A DNA stretch of 64,000 nucleotides, taken from positions 124,001 through 188,000 of the forward strand of contig NZ_CP028129.1 of assembly GCF_004011095.1 (NCBI RefSeq), given 5' to 3'. The position numbers and the translations under genes are program-made. Source of the DNA: Rathayibacter rathayi (GTDB lineage: Bacteria > Actinomycetota > Actinomycetes > Actinomycetales > Microbacteriaceae). Positions within the stretch are counted from its first letter, which is position 1, and every line of letters starts with the position of its first letter. Positions 43,298-52,282 of this stretch are shown here, piece by piece. Under the pieces are notes generated by a model. It saw only the letters and a list, made by a program, of their open reading frames with translations, had not been told where the DNA came from and ran no database searches.

Positions 43298-43591
43298 CGG
43301 CCAGTGGCTCCAGGCAGGAGGCGCCCTAGCCAGGGTGCGGAGGCGCGTGTAGAATCACCCGGTCGGCTCTTGACACCGCGCGTTCTCGTGCGGATGGGTT
43401 TGTTAGTCAAGTGGGCCGAGTCTCCGACAGTCGTCGTGAGACGAATCACCTGTGTGAATCGGCCCCGGTCAACGACTCGCCCGGGTTCTCCCCTGCTGCC
43501 CCGCAGCAGTCCCGCGCACGGACGCCCCATACGACGGGGCTGCTCCGGCGTCGCCTTCCTCGCGCACGACCTGAACCCAGGAAGAACTGCC
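43298..43591 (+). promoter_or_regulatory. Long, structured 5' region of the DEAD-box helicase gene
   Basis: 294 bases without a convincing gene. It has two strong hairpins: CTGCTG-CCCCG-CAGCAG (43493-43509) and GCCCC-ATACGAC-GGGGC (43524-43540). Long structured leaders are usual for cold-inducible RNA helicase genes, so this may be a regulated leader. That is inference. Confidence 0.4.
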
Positions 43592-45691
43592 ATGCCCAAG
43601 AACAAGAAGCCTGCCGGTGGCCGTCCGGCCAAGAACTTTGAACCCAACCGCTTTGGCGCCTCCAGCGGGAAGTCGCAACTCGGCGGACGCTCGCGCTTCC
43701 CCGCGGCCAAGCCCGGCTCGCGCAGCGAGGGCCACCGCGGCTTCCGCCCGATCGACGAGAACGCGCCCAAGAAGGCGCGGTGGAACGCCGATGAGCGCGC
43801 GGCGCGCGCCACCGAGCGCACGGAGCGCCCGGCCCGCGGGTACGACCGCGACGAGCGGCCGTCCCGCTCCTTCGGTCGCGACGAGCGACCCTCCCGGGGT
43901 TACGACCGCGATGCGCGACCGGCGCGTGGCGGCGACCGCGACGACCGGCCCGGCCGCTCGTACGACCGCGAAGCCCGCCCGGCACGCGGCTACGACCGCG
44001 ATACCCGGCCTGCTCGCTCCCACGACCGCGACGAGCGTCCTGCGCGCTCGAACGACCGGAACGAGCGTCCGGCTCGCTCCTTCGACCGCGATGCGCGTCC
44101 TGCTCGCTCCCATGACCGCGACGAGCGTCCGGCTCGTTCCTACGGACGCGACGAGCGGCCCGCCCGCACGAACGATCGCGACGTCCGTCCGGCCCGCGGC
44201 TACGACCGCAGCGACCGGCCCGCCCGGTCCTCTGACCGCAGCGACCGTCCGGCTCGCTCGTTTGACCGCGACGAGCGGCCCGCCCGCTCCTACGACCGCG
44301 GCGACCGTCCCTCCCGCTCGTTCGACCAGGACGCGCGTCCCTCGCGCAGTCACGGCCGCGGCGACCGCCCGACTCGCTCCTACGACCGCGACTCCCGGCC
44401 CTCGCGCCGCGACTCCGGCTCGGACTTCTACCCCAGTCGCGACGCCCGCACGCCGCATCAGGCCGATGACGTCGTGCTCGAGCGCCTCGAGGCGACGGCC
44501 ACGCTCGCCGTCGATGTCGAGGGCGTCACGTTCGGCGACCTCGGTCTGGGCGGCAACATCGTCCGGATGCTGACCGAGCTGGGAGCGGCGTCACCGTTCC
44601 CGATCCAGGCCGCGACCATTCCCGAGGTGCTCGCCGGCAAAGATGTTCTCGGACGCGGCAAGACTGGCTCCGGCAAAACGATCGCCTTCGGTGCTCCCGT
44701 CGTCGAGCGACTGATGGAGAACAACGGAGCCAAGGGTCGCAAGCCGGGCCGTGCTCCGCGTGCGCTCATCCTGGCGCCCACCCGTGAACTCGCGATGCAG
44801 ATCGACCGCACGATCCAGCCGATCGCCCGCTCGGTCGGACTGTTCACGACGACCATCTACGGAGGCGTCCCCCAGTACAAGCAGGTGGGCGCGCTCCAGC
44901 GCGGGGTCGACATCGTCATCGCGACGCCGGGCCGCCTCGAGGACCTCGTCGAGCAGGGCCGACTCGACCTTTCGAACATCACCATCACGGTGCTCGACGA
45001 GGCCGACCACATGTGCGACCTGGGCTTCCTCGAGCCAGTGCAGCGGATCCTCCGCCAGACCATCGACGGCGGCCAGCGCCTGCTGTTCTCTGCCACGCTC
45101 GACAAGGGCGTCGCGACGCTCGTCGACGAGTTCCTGGTCGATCCGAGCGTCCACGAGGTCGCCGGCGAGGACCAAGCCTCCTCAAGCATCGACCACCGCG
45201 TGCTCCTGATCGAGCACCGGGACAAGGCCGAGATAATCGAGCAGCTCGCCGCCCGCGACGGCAAGACGCTGATCTTCACTCGCACCCGGGCCTTCGCGGA
45301 GCAGCTCGCCGAGCAGCTCGACCACGCGGATATCCCCGCGACCAGCCTGCACGGCGACCTCAACCAGTCCCGCCGCACGCGCAACCTCGCTCTGCTGACC
45401 AGCGGGCGCGTGGACGTGCTCGTCGCGACCGACGTCGCCGCTCGCGGTATCCACGTCGACGACATCGACCTGGTGATCCAGGCCGATGCCCCCGATGAGT
45501 ACAAGACGTACCTGCACCGCTCCGGCCGCACCGGCCGCGCGGGCAAGAAGGGCACAGTCGTCACTCTCATCACCCGCAACCGCCGTCGTCGCATGGAGGA
45601 GCTGCTCGACCGCGCCGAGATCGAGGCCGAGATGGTTGACGCCCGCCCCGGCGACCGCATCCTCCGCGAGATCAGCGCAGCTGCTGAGTAG
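43592..45691 (+). CDS. DEAD-box RNA helicase with 19 decapeptide repeats
   Basis: 699 residues, ATG at 43592. Residues 84-273 are 19 tandem decapeptides of consensus [Y/F/H/N]-D-R-D-E-R-P-A-R-S. The helicase core starts near 295: Q-motif region LGAASPFPIQAATIPEVLAG, Walker A GRGKTGSGKT, APTRELAMQ, VLDEADHMCDLGF (DEAD box), LLFSATLDKG (SAT), TLIFTRTRAF, DVAARGIHVDDI and YLHRSGRTGRAGKKG. It unwinds RNA in ribosome assembly or decay. Placing the charged repeat before the core is unusual, since RGG/basic tails are generally C-terminal. The tract should be disordered and may bind RNA or form condensates (inference). Confidence 0.92.
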   Translation: MPKNKKPAGGRPAKNFEPNRFGASSGKSQLGGRSRFPAAKPGSRSEGHRGFRPIDENAPKKARWNADERAARATERTERPARGYDRDERPSRSFGRDERPSRGYDRDARPARGGDRDDRPGRSYDREARPARGYDRDTRPARSHDRDERPARSNDRNERPARSFDRDARPARSHDRDERPARSYGRDERPARTNDRDVRPARGYDRSDRPARSSDRSDRPARSFDRDERPARSYDRGDRPSRSFDQDARPSRSHGRGDRPTRSYDRDSRPSRRDSGSDFYPSRDARTPHQADDVVLERLEATATLAVDVEGVTFGDLGLGGNIVRMLTELGAASPFPIQAATIPEVLAGKDVLGRGKTGSGKTIAFGAPVVERLMENNGAKGRKPGRAPRALILAPTRELAMQIDRTIQPIARSVGLFTTTIYGGVPQYKQVGALQRGVDIVIATPGRLEDLVEQGRLDLSNITITVLDEADHMCDLGFLEPVQRILRQTIDGGQRLLFSATLDKGVATLVDEFLVDPSVHEVAGEDQASSSIDHRVLLIEHRDKAEIIEQLAARDGKTLIFTRTRAFAEQLAEQLDHADIPATSLHGDLNQSRRTRNLALLTSGRVDVLVATDVAARGIHVDDIDLVIQADAPDEYKTYLHRSGRTGRAGKKGTVVTLITRNRRRRMEELLDRAEIEAEMVDARPGDRILREISAAAE
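43841..44410. repeat. Coding 30-bp repeats (19 units) in the helicase gene
   Basis: 19 in-frame 30-bp units encode the decapeptide consensus DRDERPARS preceded by an aromatic, His or Asn residue. Units differ mainly at position 1 (Y, F, H, N, S, G) and positions 4-5 (DE, DA, SD, GD). Unit number is expected to vary between strains. Confidence 0.85.
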
Positions 45692-45720
45692 CAGACTGGC
45701 GCACGACGAGAACGCAGGTA

Positions 45721-45760
45721 CGTCGAAGGGCGGACACCTCACGGTGCCCGCCCTTCGACG
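45721..45760. terminator. Bidirectional hairpin terminator
   Basis: CGTCGAAGGGCGG (45721-45733) pairs perfectly with CCGCCCTTCGACG (45748-45760), a 13-bp stem with a 14-base loop between the convergent helicase and fasciclin genes. Confidence 0.82.
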
Positions 45761-45787
45761 GATAAGCGGCTCTCACCGCCGAGATTG

Positions 45788-46477
45788 TTAGCTGGCCGGG
45801 GGGGTCAGCACGGTGTCAATGAGGTAAACGGTCGCGTTGGCGGTCTGGACGCCGCCGCAGATGACCGAAGCGTCGTTGACCTTCAGGTTGTCGCCGGAAC
45901 CGGTCACGGTGACCTTGCCGCCCTGGACGGTGGCGTGGTCGCCGACGATCGCGTCAGGAGCAATCTGGCCGGGGACGACGTGGTAGGTCAGGATCGAGGA
46001 CAGCGTCGCCGCGCCCTCGGGGGTCTTGAGGGTATCAACAGTGGCCGCGTCGAGCTTCGCGAACGCGTCGTCGACCGGAGCGAAGACCGTGAACTCACCG
46101 CTGTTCAGGGTGTCGACGAGGTTGACATCGGGGTTGAGGCCACCGGAGACCGCTGCGGTCAGGGTGGTCAGCAGCGGGTTGTTCGATGCGGCGGTCGCAA
46201 CGGGGTCGAGCGACATGCCCTCGACCGAACCGGCACCGTCCGGGACCTGGGCGGCGTAAGCGGCACAGCCGGCACCGACAAGGTTCGCGGTGGGATCCAT
46301 CGTGGCCTTCGGGGTGGAAGAGGCGGAGGTCGGGCTTGCCATCGGGGTCGACATCTCGGTCCCCGCGTCGCTGGAGGTGGTGGTCGAGCCGCTTCCGCTC
46401 GAGCAGGCAGTGAGGCCGAGGGCGGCGGTGCCCAGCAGGGCGAATGCGGCGAGGGCGGAACGCTTGGTGGATCGCAT
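45788..46477 (-). CDS. Fasciclin-domain lipoprotein
   Basis: 229 residues, ATG at 46477 with AAGGAG 8 bases upstream. The lipobox is LGLTAC, followed by a Ser/Thr/Gly linker (about 26-62). One FAS1 domain covers about 85-225: [20 protein letters not shown] (H1 motif), ILTYHVVPG (YH motif) and [20 protein letters not shown] followed by [12 protein letters not shown] (H2). FAS1 lipoproteins act in cell-surface adhesion. It is monocistronic, with a shared terminator. Confidence 0.9.
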   Translation of the reverse strand: MRSTKRSALAAFALLGTAALGLTACSSGSGSTTTSSDAGTEMSTPMASPTSASSTPKATMDPTANLVGAGCAAYAAQVPDGAGSVEGMSLDPVATAASNNPLLTTLTAAVSGGLNPDVNLVDTLNSGEFTVFAPVDDAFAKLDAATVDTLKTPEGAATLSSILTYHVVPGQIAPDAIVGDHATVQGGKVTVTGSGDNLKVNDASVICGGVQTANATVYLIDTVLTPPAS

Positions 46478-46716
46478 GGGATTTCTCCTTCGTGAGACGG
46501 CCCCCACGTAATGCGGTGGACCTGTTCTGTGTGGACCGTTTCGCGGCCGTTGACAAGTGTTCGGAGCCCTCCCTAGGGGGGTTTGGAATTCTTTCGGTAA
46601 TCTAGGTAACGGCTTCGTAACGGCAGGGAACCAGAGGGCGGCGAGCCTTGCCTCCACGTCGATTACCCTGGACTCGTCGCGCGCACGCGGGACCCGATTG
46701 ACGAGAGGACGAGCCG

Positions 46717-47337
46717 GTGCAGACCCGAGGCGTACGAGTGGCACGCGGCATCTCGGCCGCTCTCGCCGCGACCGCCACGGCCGCCGCCTCCCACACGCTC
46801 GCCGGCGCCGAGACTCCTGCTCCCGCGATCCTCGCGCTCGCCGCGGCGTTCGCGGCCGTCGTCTGCGTGCTCCTCTCCGGACGCCAGCTCTCCCTCCCCC
46901 GCCTGACCGCCTCCGTCCTGCTCAGCCAGATCGCCTACCACGGGCTCTTCCTCGTGACGGGTAGCGGAGGAGAGGTGAGCGTGATCGGCACGACGGGCAG
47001 CGCCGCGCACTTCCATGACGGATCGACCATCGAACTGATCACTGGCGGAGGCGGGCACGCCGCACACGGGCCCGTGATGCTCGTCGCCCACCTCGTCGCT
47101 GCGGGCCTCACGATCGCCGCACTCCGCCACGCAGAGCGGCTGTTCTGGACCCTCGGCGCGACACTGCACCGCGTCGTCGTGCGGATCGTCGCCCGAGCAT
47201 CCGCCCTGGCGCTCCCGCAGAGCCCGAGCGTGGCGGTGACGGGCGCTCCCGAACCGCGAGCGCCCCGCACGCTCGGCACGGTCCTCTCGGTCCTCCGACA
47301 CCGTGGACCGCCCCTGCGCGCATTCTGCGCCGCCTGA
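46717..47337 (+). CDS. Membrane protein of the YcnI/CopC copper locus
   Basis: 206 residues, GTG at 46717. About five hydrophobic segments lie between residues 10 and 150. A His-rich loop (SAAHFHDGS and GGGGHAAHG) sits between the third and fourth, suited to bind a metal outside the membrane. The C-terminus is basic and Ala/Arg/Pro-rich. It is 112 bp upstream of the YcnI and CopC genes, in the same direction, and probably belongs to that copper system. I do not recognise a named family. Confidence 0.72.
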   Translation: MQTRGVRVARGISAALAATATAAASHTLAGAETPAPAILALAAAFAAVVCVLLSGRQLSLPRLTASVLLSQIAYHGLFLVTGSGGEVSVIGTTGSAAHFHDGSTIELITGGGGHAAHGPVMLVAHLVAAGLTIAALRHAERLFWTLGATLHRVVVRIVARASALALPQSPSVAVTGAPEPRAPRTLGTVLSVLRHRGPPLRAFCAA

Positions 47338-47449
47338 CGTCCCTCCCGCGCGGGAGGACCCCGGTCGGTGCACCCGCGCGCACCGCGAATCCGCGCTGCG
47401 TCTTTAACCCCCGGCACTGGGCCGGACCACTTCAGAGGACACGACCGCC

Positions 47450-48217
47450 ATGACCTGCTCTCCCTCATCTTTTTCACGCCTGCGCATCGCGGGCAGTGGC
47501 GCGCTCGTCGCCGCAGGAGCGATCGCACTCGCGCTCGCCGCCCCGACCGCCGCCAGCGCCCATGTGACCGCTGCCGCGAGCAGCACCGCCGCCGGCTCCT
47601 ACACCGTCATCACCTTCTCCCTCGCCCACGGCTGCGAGGGATCACCCACGACGGGTCTCACCATCACGATGCCCGACGGGATCAACTCGGTCAGCCCGAC
47701 CGTCAACCCGAACTGGGACGTCGTCAAGAACGAAGTTGCAGTCTCGGAACCCGTTACGGACTCCCACGGCAACACCGCGACGAAGCGTGTCTCGGACGTC
47801 GTCTACACGGCGAAGACTCCGCTCGCCGACGGCTATCGCGACACGGTCCAGCTCCAGCTCCAGCTCCCCGAGGACTCGGCCGGCTCCACTCTGGAGTTCC
47901 CGGTGCTGCAGACCTGCGAGACGGGCAGCACCGCCTGGGACCAGCCGACCGTTGAGGGCCAGAACGAGCCGGAGCTGCCCGCTCCCACGGTCGCGGTGAC
48001 CGCTGCGGAGGCCGGTTCCGGCCACGACGGCGGACATCACGGCAGCGGAGATGAAGACGGAGACGACGAGGTCGCGACAGCAGCCTCAACGACGACTGCG
48101 GCGGGCGGTGACGATCTGGTCGCCCGAATTCTCGGCGTCGGTGGCCTCGTCGTCGGAGCGGTCGGTGTCGCCGTCGGTCTCGCATCCCGCCGCCGCGACC
48201 CTCGGGCGTCGGCGTGA
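47450..48217 (+). CDS. YcnI-family copper-binding protein
   Basis: 255 residues, ATG at 47450. A Sec signal ends at ASA, so the mature protein starts with His (HVTAAASST). In the DUF1775 fold that His, together with a conserved Trp and acidic residue, binds copper; NWDVVKNEV carries a candidate Trp. Cys pairs lie at HGCEGSP and QTCETGS. A His/Asp/Gly-rich linker (GHDGGHHGSGDEDGDDE) and a C-terminal membrane helix anchor it at the cell surface. It overlaps the CopC gene by 4 bp. Confidence 0.88.
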   Translation: MTCSPSSFSRLRIAGSGALVAAGAIALALAAPTAASAHVTAAASSTAAGSYTVITFSLAHGCEGSPTTGLTITMPDGINSVSPTVNPNWDVVKNEVAVSEPVTDSHGNTATKRVSDVVYTAKTPLADGYRDTVQLQLQLPEDSAGSTLEFPVLQTCETGSTAWDQPTVEGQNEPELPAPTVAVTAAEAGSGHDGGHHGSGDEDGDDEVATAASTTTAAGGDDLVARILGVGGLVVGAVGVAVGLASRRRDPRASA

Positions 48218-48816
48218 CCCATCGCAGACTCCTGCTCTCCGTGGCCGCGATCGGGCTCCTCAGCTCGATCGCGGTCGCGGCACCCGCCAGCGCGCACAAC
48301 TATCTCGTCTCGACAACTCCGGCGGCGGACTCCACGGTGACCGAGCAGCCGAGAACGCTGGAACTCACGACCAATGACGATCTCCTCGTGCTAGGGACGG
48401 ACGGGACGGCGGCCGCACTGCGCGTTGTCGGTCCGGATGGGCTCTACTACGGGGACGGCTGCGTCGCCGTCGTCGGGCCGGAGGCCTCGATGCCGCTAGA
48501 ACTCGGCGCACCGGGTGAATACACGGTGACCTGGCAGGTCGTGTCGACGGATGGGCACCCCGTGTCAGGGCAGTACACGTTCGACTGGGCGCCGACCGAG
48601 GGTAGTGCGCTCGCCGAAGGATCACGCGCGATCCCGGACTGTAACGGGACTATCGCGGTCTCGGGAAGTGCCGAGTCGGCTGACGACGCTCAAGCAGTGT
48701 CCGGATCGGACCCCGCGCTGATCGGTGACGTGCTCTGGATCGGCGGCGCGCTCGTCGCTGTCGCAGCCGCTATCGGAGTCACGCTACTCGTGCTCCGCCG
48801 GCGACCCCGCGGCTGA
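48214..48816 (+). CDS. copC: CopC-type copper resistance protein
   Basis: 200 residues, GTG at 48214. The signal peptide ends at ASA, giving a mature N-terminal His (HNYLVSTTPAADSTV). A second conserved His is in VSTDGHPVSGQYTFDW. These are the copper-brace residues of CopC. A C-terminal membrane helix (IGGALVAVAAAIGVTLLVL) follows an acidic linker, as in Gram-positive CopC forms. It works with YcnI in periplasm-equivalent copper handling. Confidence 0.9.
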   Translation: MTHRRLLLSVAAIGLLSSIAVAAPASAHNYLVSTTPAADSTVTEQPRTLELTTNDDLLVLGTDGTAAALRVVGPDGLYYGDGCVAVVGPEASMPLELGAPGEYTVTWQVVSTDGHPVSGQYTFDWAPTEGSALAEGSRAIPDCNGTIAVSGSAESADDAQAVSGSDPALIGDVLWIGGALVAVAAAIGVTLLVLRRRPRG

Positions 48817-48845
48817 GCTCCCAGGCCTCCTGGGCTGGCCGGTGG

Positions 48846-49550
48846 TCAGCTCAGGAGGCTCGCGAGCGGGCCCTCGTCGATACCCGTGAGGACGGCGGCG
48901 GCGTCGTCATAGACGGCGACCGCACCGGCCTCCCGGAGATCGTGCTCGGAGGTGCCGCCGGAGAGGACACCGACGCTCGCCAATCCGGCCCGTTCAGCGG
49001 CGATGACGTCCCACGTCGCGTCGCCCAGCATGATCGCATGGTCCGCTGACACGCCCGCCCGTTCAAGGGCGATTGTGATCAGGTCCGGTGCGGGCTTCGC
49101 GGTTGAGACATCAGCACCGCTGGTGACCGCGTGAACGGAGCCGCCGAGATCGAGGACGTCAAGAAGAACGTCGAGCTCGTTCTGCGGCGCCGACGTCGCG
49201 AGGACGACGTGGACCCCACGGCCCACGAGCGTAGCGACGAGTTCTCGTGCTCCCGGCAGGGGAGCGATCCGGGCTGTCGTCTCGTCGTAGTTTTTCCTGT
49301 GCAGCGATGTCAGCAGCGCACGTCGGTCGTCGTTCACGTCCTCCTCGAGGAGCATGTCGAGCAGTTTCGACGAATCCGCGCCGATCGCACGCTGAATTCG
49401 CCAGGCGGGGACGACGAGGTCGCACTGCCAGAAGGCCCGCGACCATGCCTCGACGTGGAGGAAGTTGGTGTCCGCGAGCGTCCCGTCGATGTCGAACAGG
49501 ACCGCCGCGTTCTCGGCGGTCTTCTCGTCGCGGTTCTTTGCTGCCGCCAT
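48846..49550 (-). CDS. HAD-superfamily hydrolase (phosphoglycolate/sugar phosphatase-like)
   Basis: 234 residues, ATG at 49550. HAD motifs: motif I VLFDIDGTLADTN, motif II VVLATSAPQNE, lysine in STAKPAPDLIT and motif IV MLGDATWDVIAAERAG. The cap is helical (C1 type). It is unrelated in detail to the HAD gene at 15 kb. It reads away from the RiPP operon and is not clearly part of it. Confidence 0.87.
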   Translation of the reverse strand: MAAAKNRDEKTAENAAVLFDIDGTLADTNFLHVEAWSRAFWQCDLVVPAWRIQRAIGADSSKLLDMLLEEDVNDDRRALLTSLHRKNYDETTARIAPLPGARELVATLVGRGVHVVLATSAPQNELDVLLDVLDLGGSVHAVTSGADVSTAKPAPDLITIALERAGVSADHAIMLGDATWDVIAAERAGLASVGVLSGGTSEHDLREAGAVAVYDDAAAVLTGIDEGPLASLLS

Positions 49551-49956
49551 ATCGCTTCCTCCGGGTCGATCCGTGCCCGCCTGCCGAATTCACGCTACGT
49601 GGTCGCGCAGAAGAGGACGCGCCCCTTGACGTCGGTCGCCTCCGCAGAATGTGTCCGGGCTGTCGGTCTCGATGCTGGCCGACGCCCTGCCCGCTCGAGT
49701 CGATGACCCGAGCCGCGCGACGAGTTCGCGGGTGCCCGTAAGCGGCTCGATGCGAGTGCTGAGCGTGGCGTCCTTCGGTAGACGTCGGCGTCTTCGAATG
49801 AGACAAGGGTGCTCCCATCGTCGCCGGAGGATGTCAAGGCCTCAGTGGGATTGCTGGAGCTCGGTGGCGCGTTTCGCCGGTCATGTTGGCGCAACGTTGA
49901 CAAGCAAAAAACGGCCGGAGATGATCTTTGCTCGCGACAGAAGGGAATGTGCCAAC
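49551..49956. other. Gap upstream of the RiPP operon, possible decayed HAD fragment
   Basis: No complete gene is seen. On the minus strand around 49595-49780 one frame reads STRIEPLTGTRELVARLG. It resembles ARIAPLPGARELVATLVG of the neighbouring HAD protein and is followed by unrelated residues to a stop. It may be a duplicated fragment. The rest of the gap holds a promoter-like sequence (listed separately). Confidence 0.35.
49897..49925 (+). promoter_or_regulatory. Sigma-70-type promoter candidate for the RiPP operon
   Basis: TTGACA at 49897-49902, a perfect -35 box, is followed after 17 bases by GATGAT (49920-49925, 4 of 6 matches to TATAAT). It lies in a locally A-rich island and reads toward the ABC transporter genes. 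Confidence 0.5.
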
Positions 49957-50223
49957 GTGAACGCTCTTGCTCTTCCCCACTCTCGGTGGGTTGTGGTACC
50001 ATCCGCACTCCTGGCAGCCGGCGCAACGCGAGCGGACGTGGTGCTCCTTCGGGCTGCCGAGGGCAGGGGGGCGATCGGCGTGCGCAGCACGCCGCGAAGG
50101 ACAGGGCGCACGCCCACGAGCACCGGCTTGATCGGTGACGCCGGGACCTCCCGGTGGAGTCTCCGTCGAGAAACGTCGGACCCGACCCATTGCGATCCGT
50201 CGCGGAACGAGAGAAGAGCATGA
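49957..50223 (+). CDS. Possible 88-residue leader ORF
   Basis: A GTG at 49957 with AAGGGA upstream opens a frame of 88 codons. Its TGA (50221-50223) overlaps the ATG of the ABC ATPase gene. The product begins NALALPHSRWVVVPSALLAA and becomes Arg/Thr-rich. It matches no family I know. The coupling and position after the promoter favour translation, but composition is weak evidence and it may be untranslated leader. Confidence 0.3.
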   Translation: MNALALPHSRWVVVPSALLAAGATRADVVLLRAAEGRGAIGVRSTPRRTGRTPTSTGLIGDAGTSRWSLRRETSDPTHCDPSRNERRA

Positions 50224-51242
50224 GCACGCTGCGACGACCCCAGATTGCGCGCGATCCGGCCACACACCGCTCCCCGAGTAGCGACGTCGTCGTGGAGGTT
50301 CAGGGTCTCGCCAAGACTTACGGCGACTTCCGAGTCATCGCGGGCCTGGACCTCGAGGTGCATCGCGGCGAGATTTTCGGGCTCCTTGGGCCGAACGGTG
50401 CAGGTAAGACCACCACGATCGACCTGCTGGTCGGGCTCCGCCGTCCGACTTCCGGTTCTGTGCGCGTCCTCGGCCTCGACCCTGCGGTCGACCGGACCGA
50501 GTTCACGGCCCGCGTCGCGGTACAGCCCCAGGAGGCGAGCATCTACGAGACCTTGACCGTCGCTGAGACGCTGCGTCTCATCGCTGCGCTGCACGCGTCG
50601 CCCCGACCGGTCGCCGAGATCGCCGAACACATCGGTCTGGCCGATCAGGCCCGGGTCCGCGTCCGGCGTCTCTCCGGCGGTCAGCGGCGGCGGCTCCTCC
50701 TGGGCGTCGCTCTGATCGGCGACCCGGAGGTCGTGGTGCTCGATGAACCCTCAGCCGGACTGGATCCGGCGGCACGACAGAGCCTCTGGGCCCTGATCTC
50801 CTCGCTCCGGGAGCGTGGGACGACCGTCGTCATCACCACGCACCACATGGACGAGGCCGCTGTGCTCTGCGATCGCGTGGCGATAGTGGTCGACGGGGCG
50901 ATCGTCGCCCTCGATGCTCCCGACGAACTGGTGCGCCAAAGCTCGGCGCAACGACGGGTGACGTTCACCCTCTCTGGGGAGACCGCGATCGACGATCTGC
51001 GATCCCATGTCGGCGTCGTGTCGCTCGAGACCGCGCCGCTCGAGTCCGGTCAGCGGGTCGACGTCGTCACCACCGACTCGGACGAACTTCTCGCGCACTT
51101 GATCACCAACGGTTGGCGACCGCGCGATCTCCTCATCAGCACGCAGACCCTCGAGGACGTGTTCCTCGCGCTCGCCGAGACGAGCGACTACGCGTCTCGC
51201 TCGCGTGGGCGGACGACGAAGAAGGGACGGAAGCAGCGATGA
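50220..51242 (+). CDS. ABC transporter ATP-binding protein of the RiPP operon
   Basis: 340 residues, ATG at 50220. Walker A is GPNGAGKTTT, the Q-loop is VQPQEASIYETLT, the signature is LSGGQRRRLLLGVAL, Walker B is VVLDEPSAGLDP and the H-loop is TTHHMDEA. It is of the DrrA/CcmA type with a C-terminal regulatory extension (about 245-320) and a basic tail. With the next gene it forms an ABC-2 exporter, likely for the modified peptides or for self-resistance. The genes overlap by 4 bp. Confidence 0.92.
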   Translation: MSTLRRPQIARDPATHRSPSSDVVVEVQGLAKTYGDFRVIAGLDLEVHRGEIFGLLGPNGAGKTTTIDLLVGLRRPTSGSVRVLGLDPAVDRTEFTARVAVQPQEASIYETLTVAETLRLIAALHASPRPVAEIAEHIGLADQARVRVRRLSGGQRRRLLLGVALIGDPEVVVLDEPSAGLDPAARQSLWALISSLRERGTTVVITTHHMDEAAVLCDRVAIVVDGAIVALDAPDELVRQSSAQRRVTFTLSGETAIDDLRSHVGVVSLETAPLESGQRVDVVTTDSDELLAHLITNGWRPRDLLISTQTLEDVFLALAETSDYASRSRGRTTKKGRKQR

Positions 51243-52282
51243 CCGCCAGTCTCGATTCGCCGCCTCGCTCGGCGCTCGCCGAACTCAGCCTCACCAATGC
51301 GCGGGAACTCCTGCGCGATGGGAAGACCATGTTCTTCATCGTGTTCTTTCCCCTGTTCTTCCTCGGGTTGTTCTCGTTCCTGGCGAGCACCATCGACGCG
51401 AAGTCGCCTCAGCCGGTGGTCGCCGTGACCCAGTCCGCGGACAGCGCGGCCTTTGTTCACCGGCTCGAGGCCGCGGGGTTCGTCGCGAGCGAGGCGGCGC
51501 CCGGGGCCACCGCCCAGGATGCGACGGCCGTTGTCACGATACACGATGCCTCGGCGTCTGTGCTACTCGATGCGGAGAAGAAGCCGCAGTGGCGTGGGCT
51601 GGTCGACAGTATCGCGGCCGACGGTATCGCGAAGACGAGTATCACCGCCGTCTACACCGACGGTTCGGCTGTGTTCGATCCACTGCGCACCAGTCTCGCC
51701 TCGATCGTGATGGTCTCGTTCCTGACTCTCGCCCTGCTCGGCACAGCGGTTCCGGTCGTCGCGCTGCGCGGCAAGGGGACTCTGCGTCTGCTCGGAACAA
51801 CACCGCTACGACGATCGACCTTCATCCTGTCGCAGTCACCCGCCCGGTTCCTGCTCGGAGTGGCGCAGCTGGCGCTCGTCGTCGCGGTCGCGGCGGTGCT
51901 CGGCTATCTCAGCCCCGCCGCTACGCCGCGCCTGATCGTGACCGCCCTGCTCGGTCTCACCATGCTCTTCGCGATCGGGTACCTTTTCGGGTCCCGCGCC
52001 TCGAATTCGGAGGCGACCACTACCGTGCTCTCGCTGCTCATCCCCGTCGCGCTGATGCTCTCGGGGTCCGTCATACCGTTGAGTGTCTTCCCGGCGCAGG
52101 TGCAAGCGGCGGTCGGTTGGCTGCCGACGACAGTGCTCGCGAAAGCGCTGTCCGTCGATCTCGTCGGCGACGTCACAGCGATAGACCTCAGGGTCGCCTG
52201 GGGCGTGATGGCGGCGGTCGCGGTGCTCGCCGTGGTTCTGGCCTCGGTCCTTTTCCGCTGGGACCAGGGGGAGGAGCGATGA
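51239..52282 (+). CDS. ABC-2-type permease of the RiPP operon
   Basis: 347 residues, ATG overlapping the ATPase stop. The topology is one N-terminal helix (FIVFFPLFFLGLFSFLAS), a soluble outer domain of about 110 residues and five C-terminal helices, typical of ABC-2 permeases (DrrB/YhgE-like). SGSVIPLSVFPAQVQAAVGW is the characteristic pre-final-helix segment. It overlaps the YcaO gene by 4 bp, tying transport to biosynthesis. Confidence 0.88.
   Translation: MTASLDSPPRSALAELSLTNARELLRDGKTMFFIVFFPLFFLGLFSFLASTIDAKSPQPVVAVTQSADSAAFVHRLEAAGFVASEAAPGATAQDATAVVTIHDASASVLLDAEKKPQWRGLVDSIAADGIAKTSITAVYTDGSAVFDPLRTSLASIVMVSFLTLALLGTAVPVVALRGKGTLRLLGTTPLRRSTFILSQSPARFLLGVAQLALVVAVAAVLGYLSPAATPRLIVTALLGLTMLFAIGYLFGSRASNSEATTTVLSLLIPVALMLSGSVIPLSVFPAQVQAAVGWLPTTVLAKALSVDLVGDVTAIDLRVAWGVMAAVAVLAVVLASVLFRWDQGEER

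Noticed and set aside
51205..52278. 5' extension of the YcaO frame back to 51205
   Set aside because: Those residues lie out of frame over the ABC permease gene. The ATG at 52279 has a good ribosome site and the YcaO domain begins just after it.
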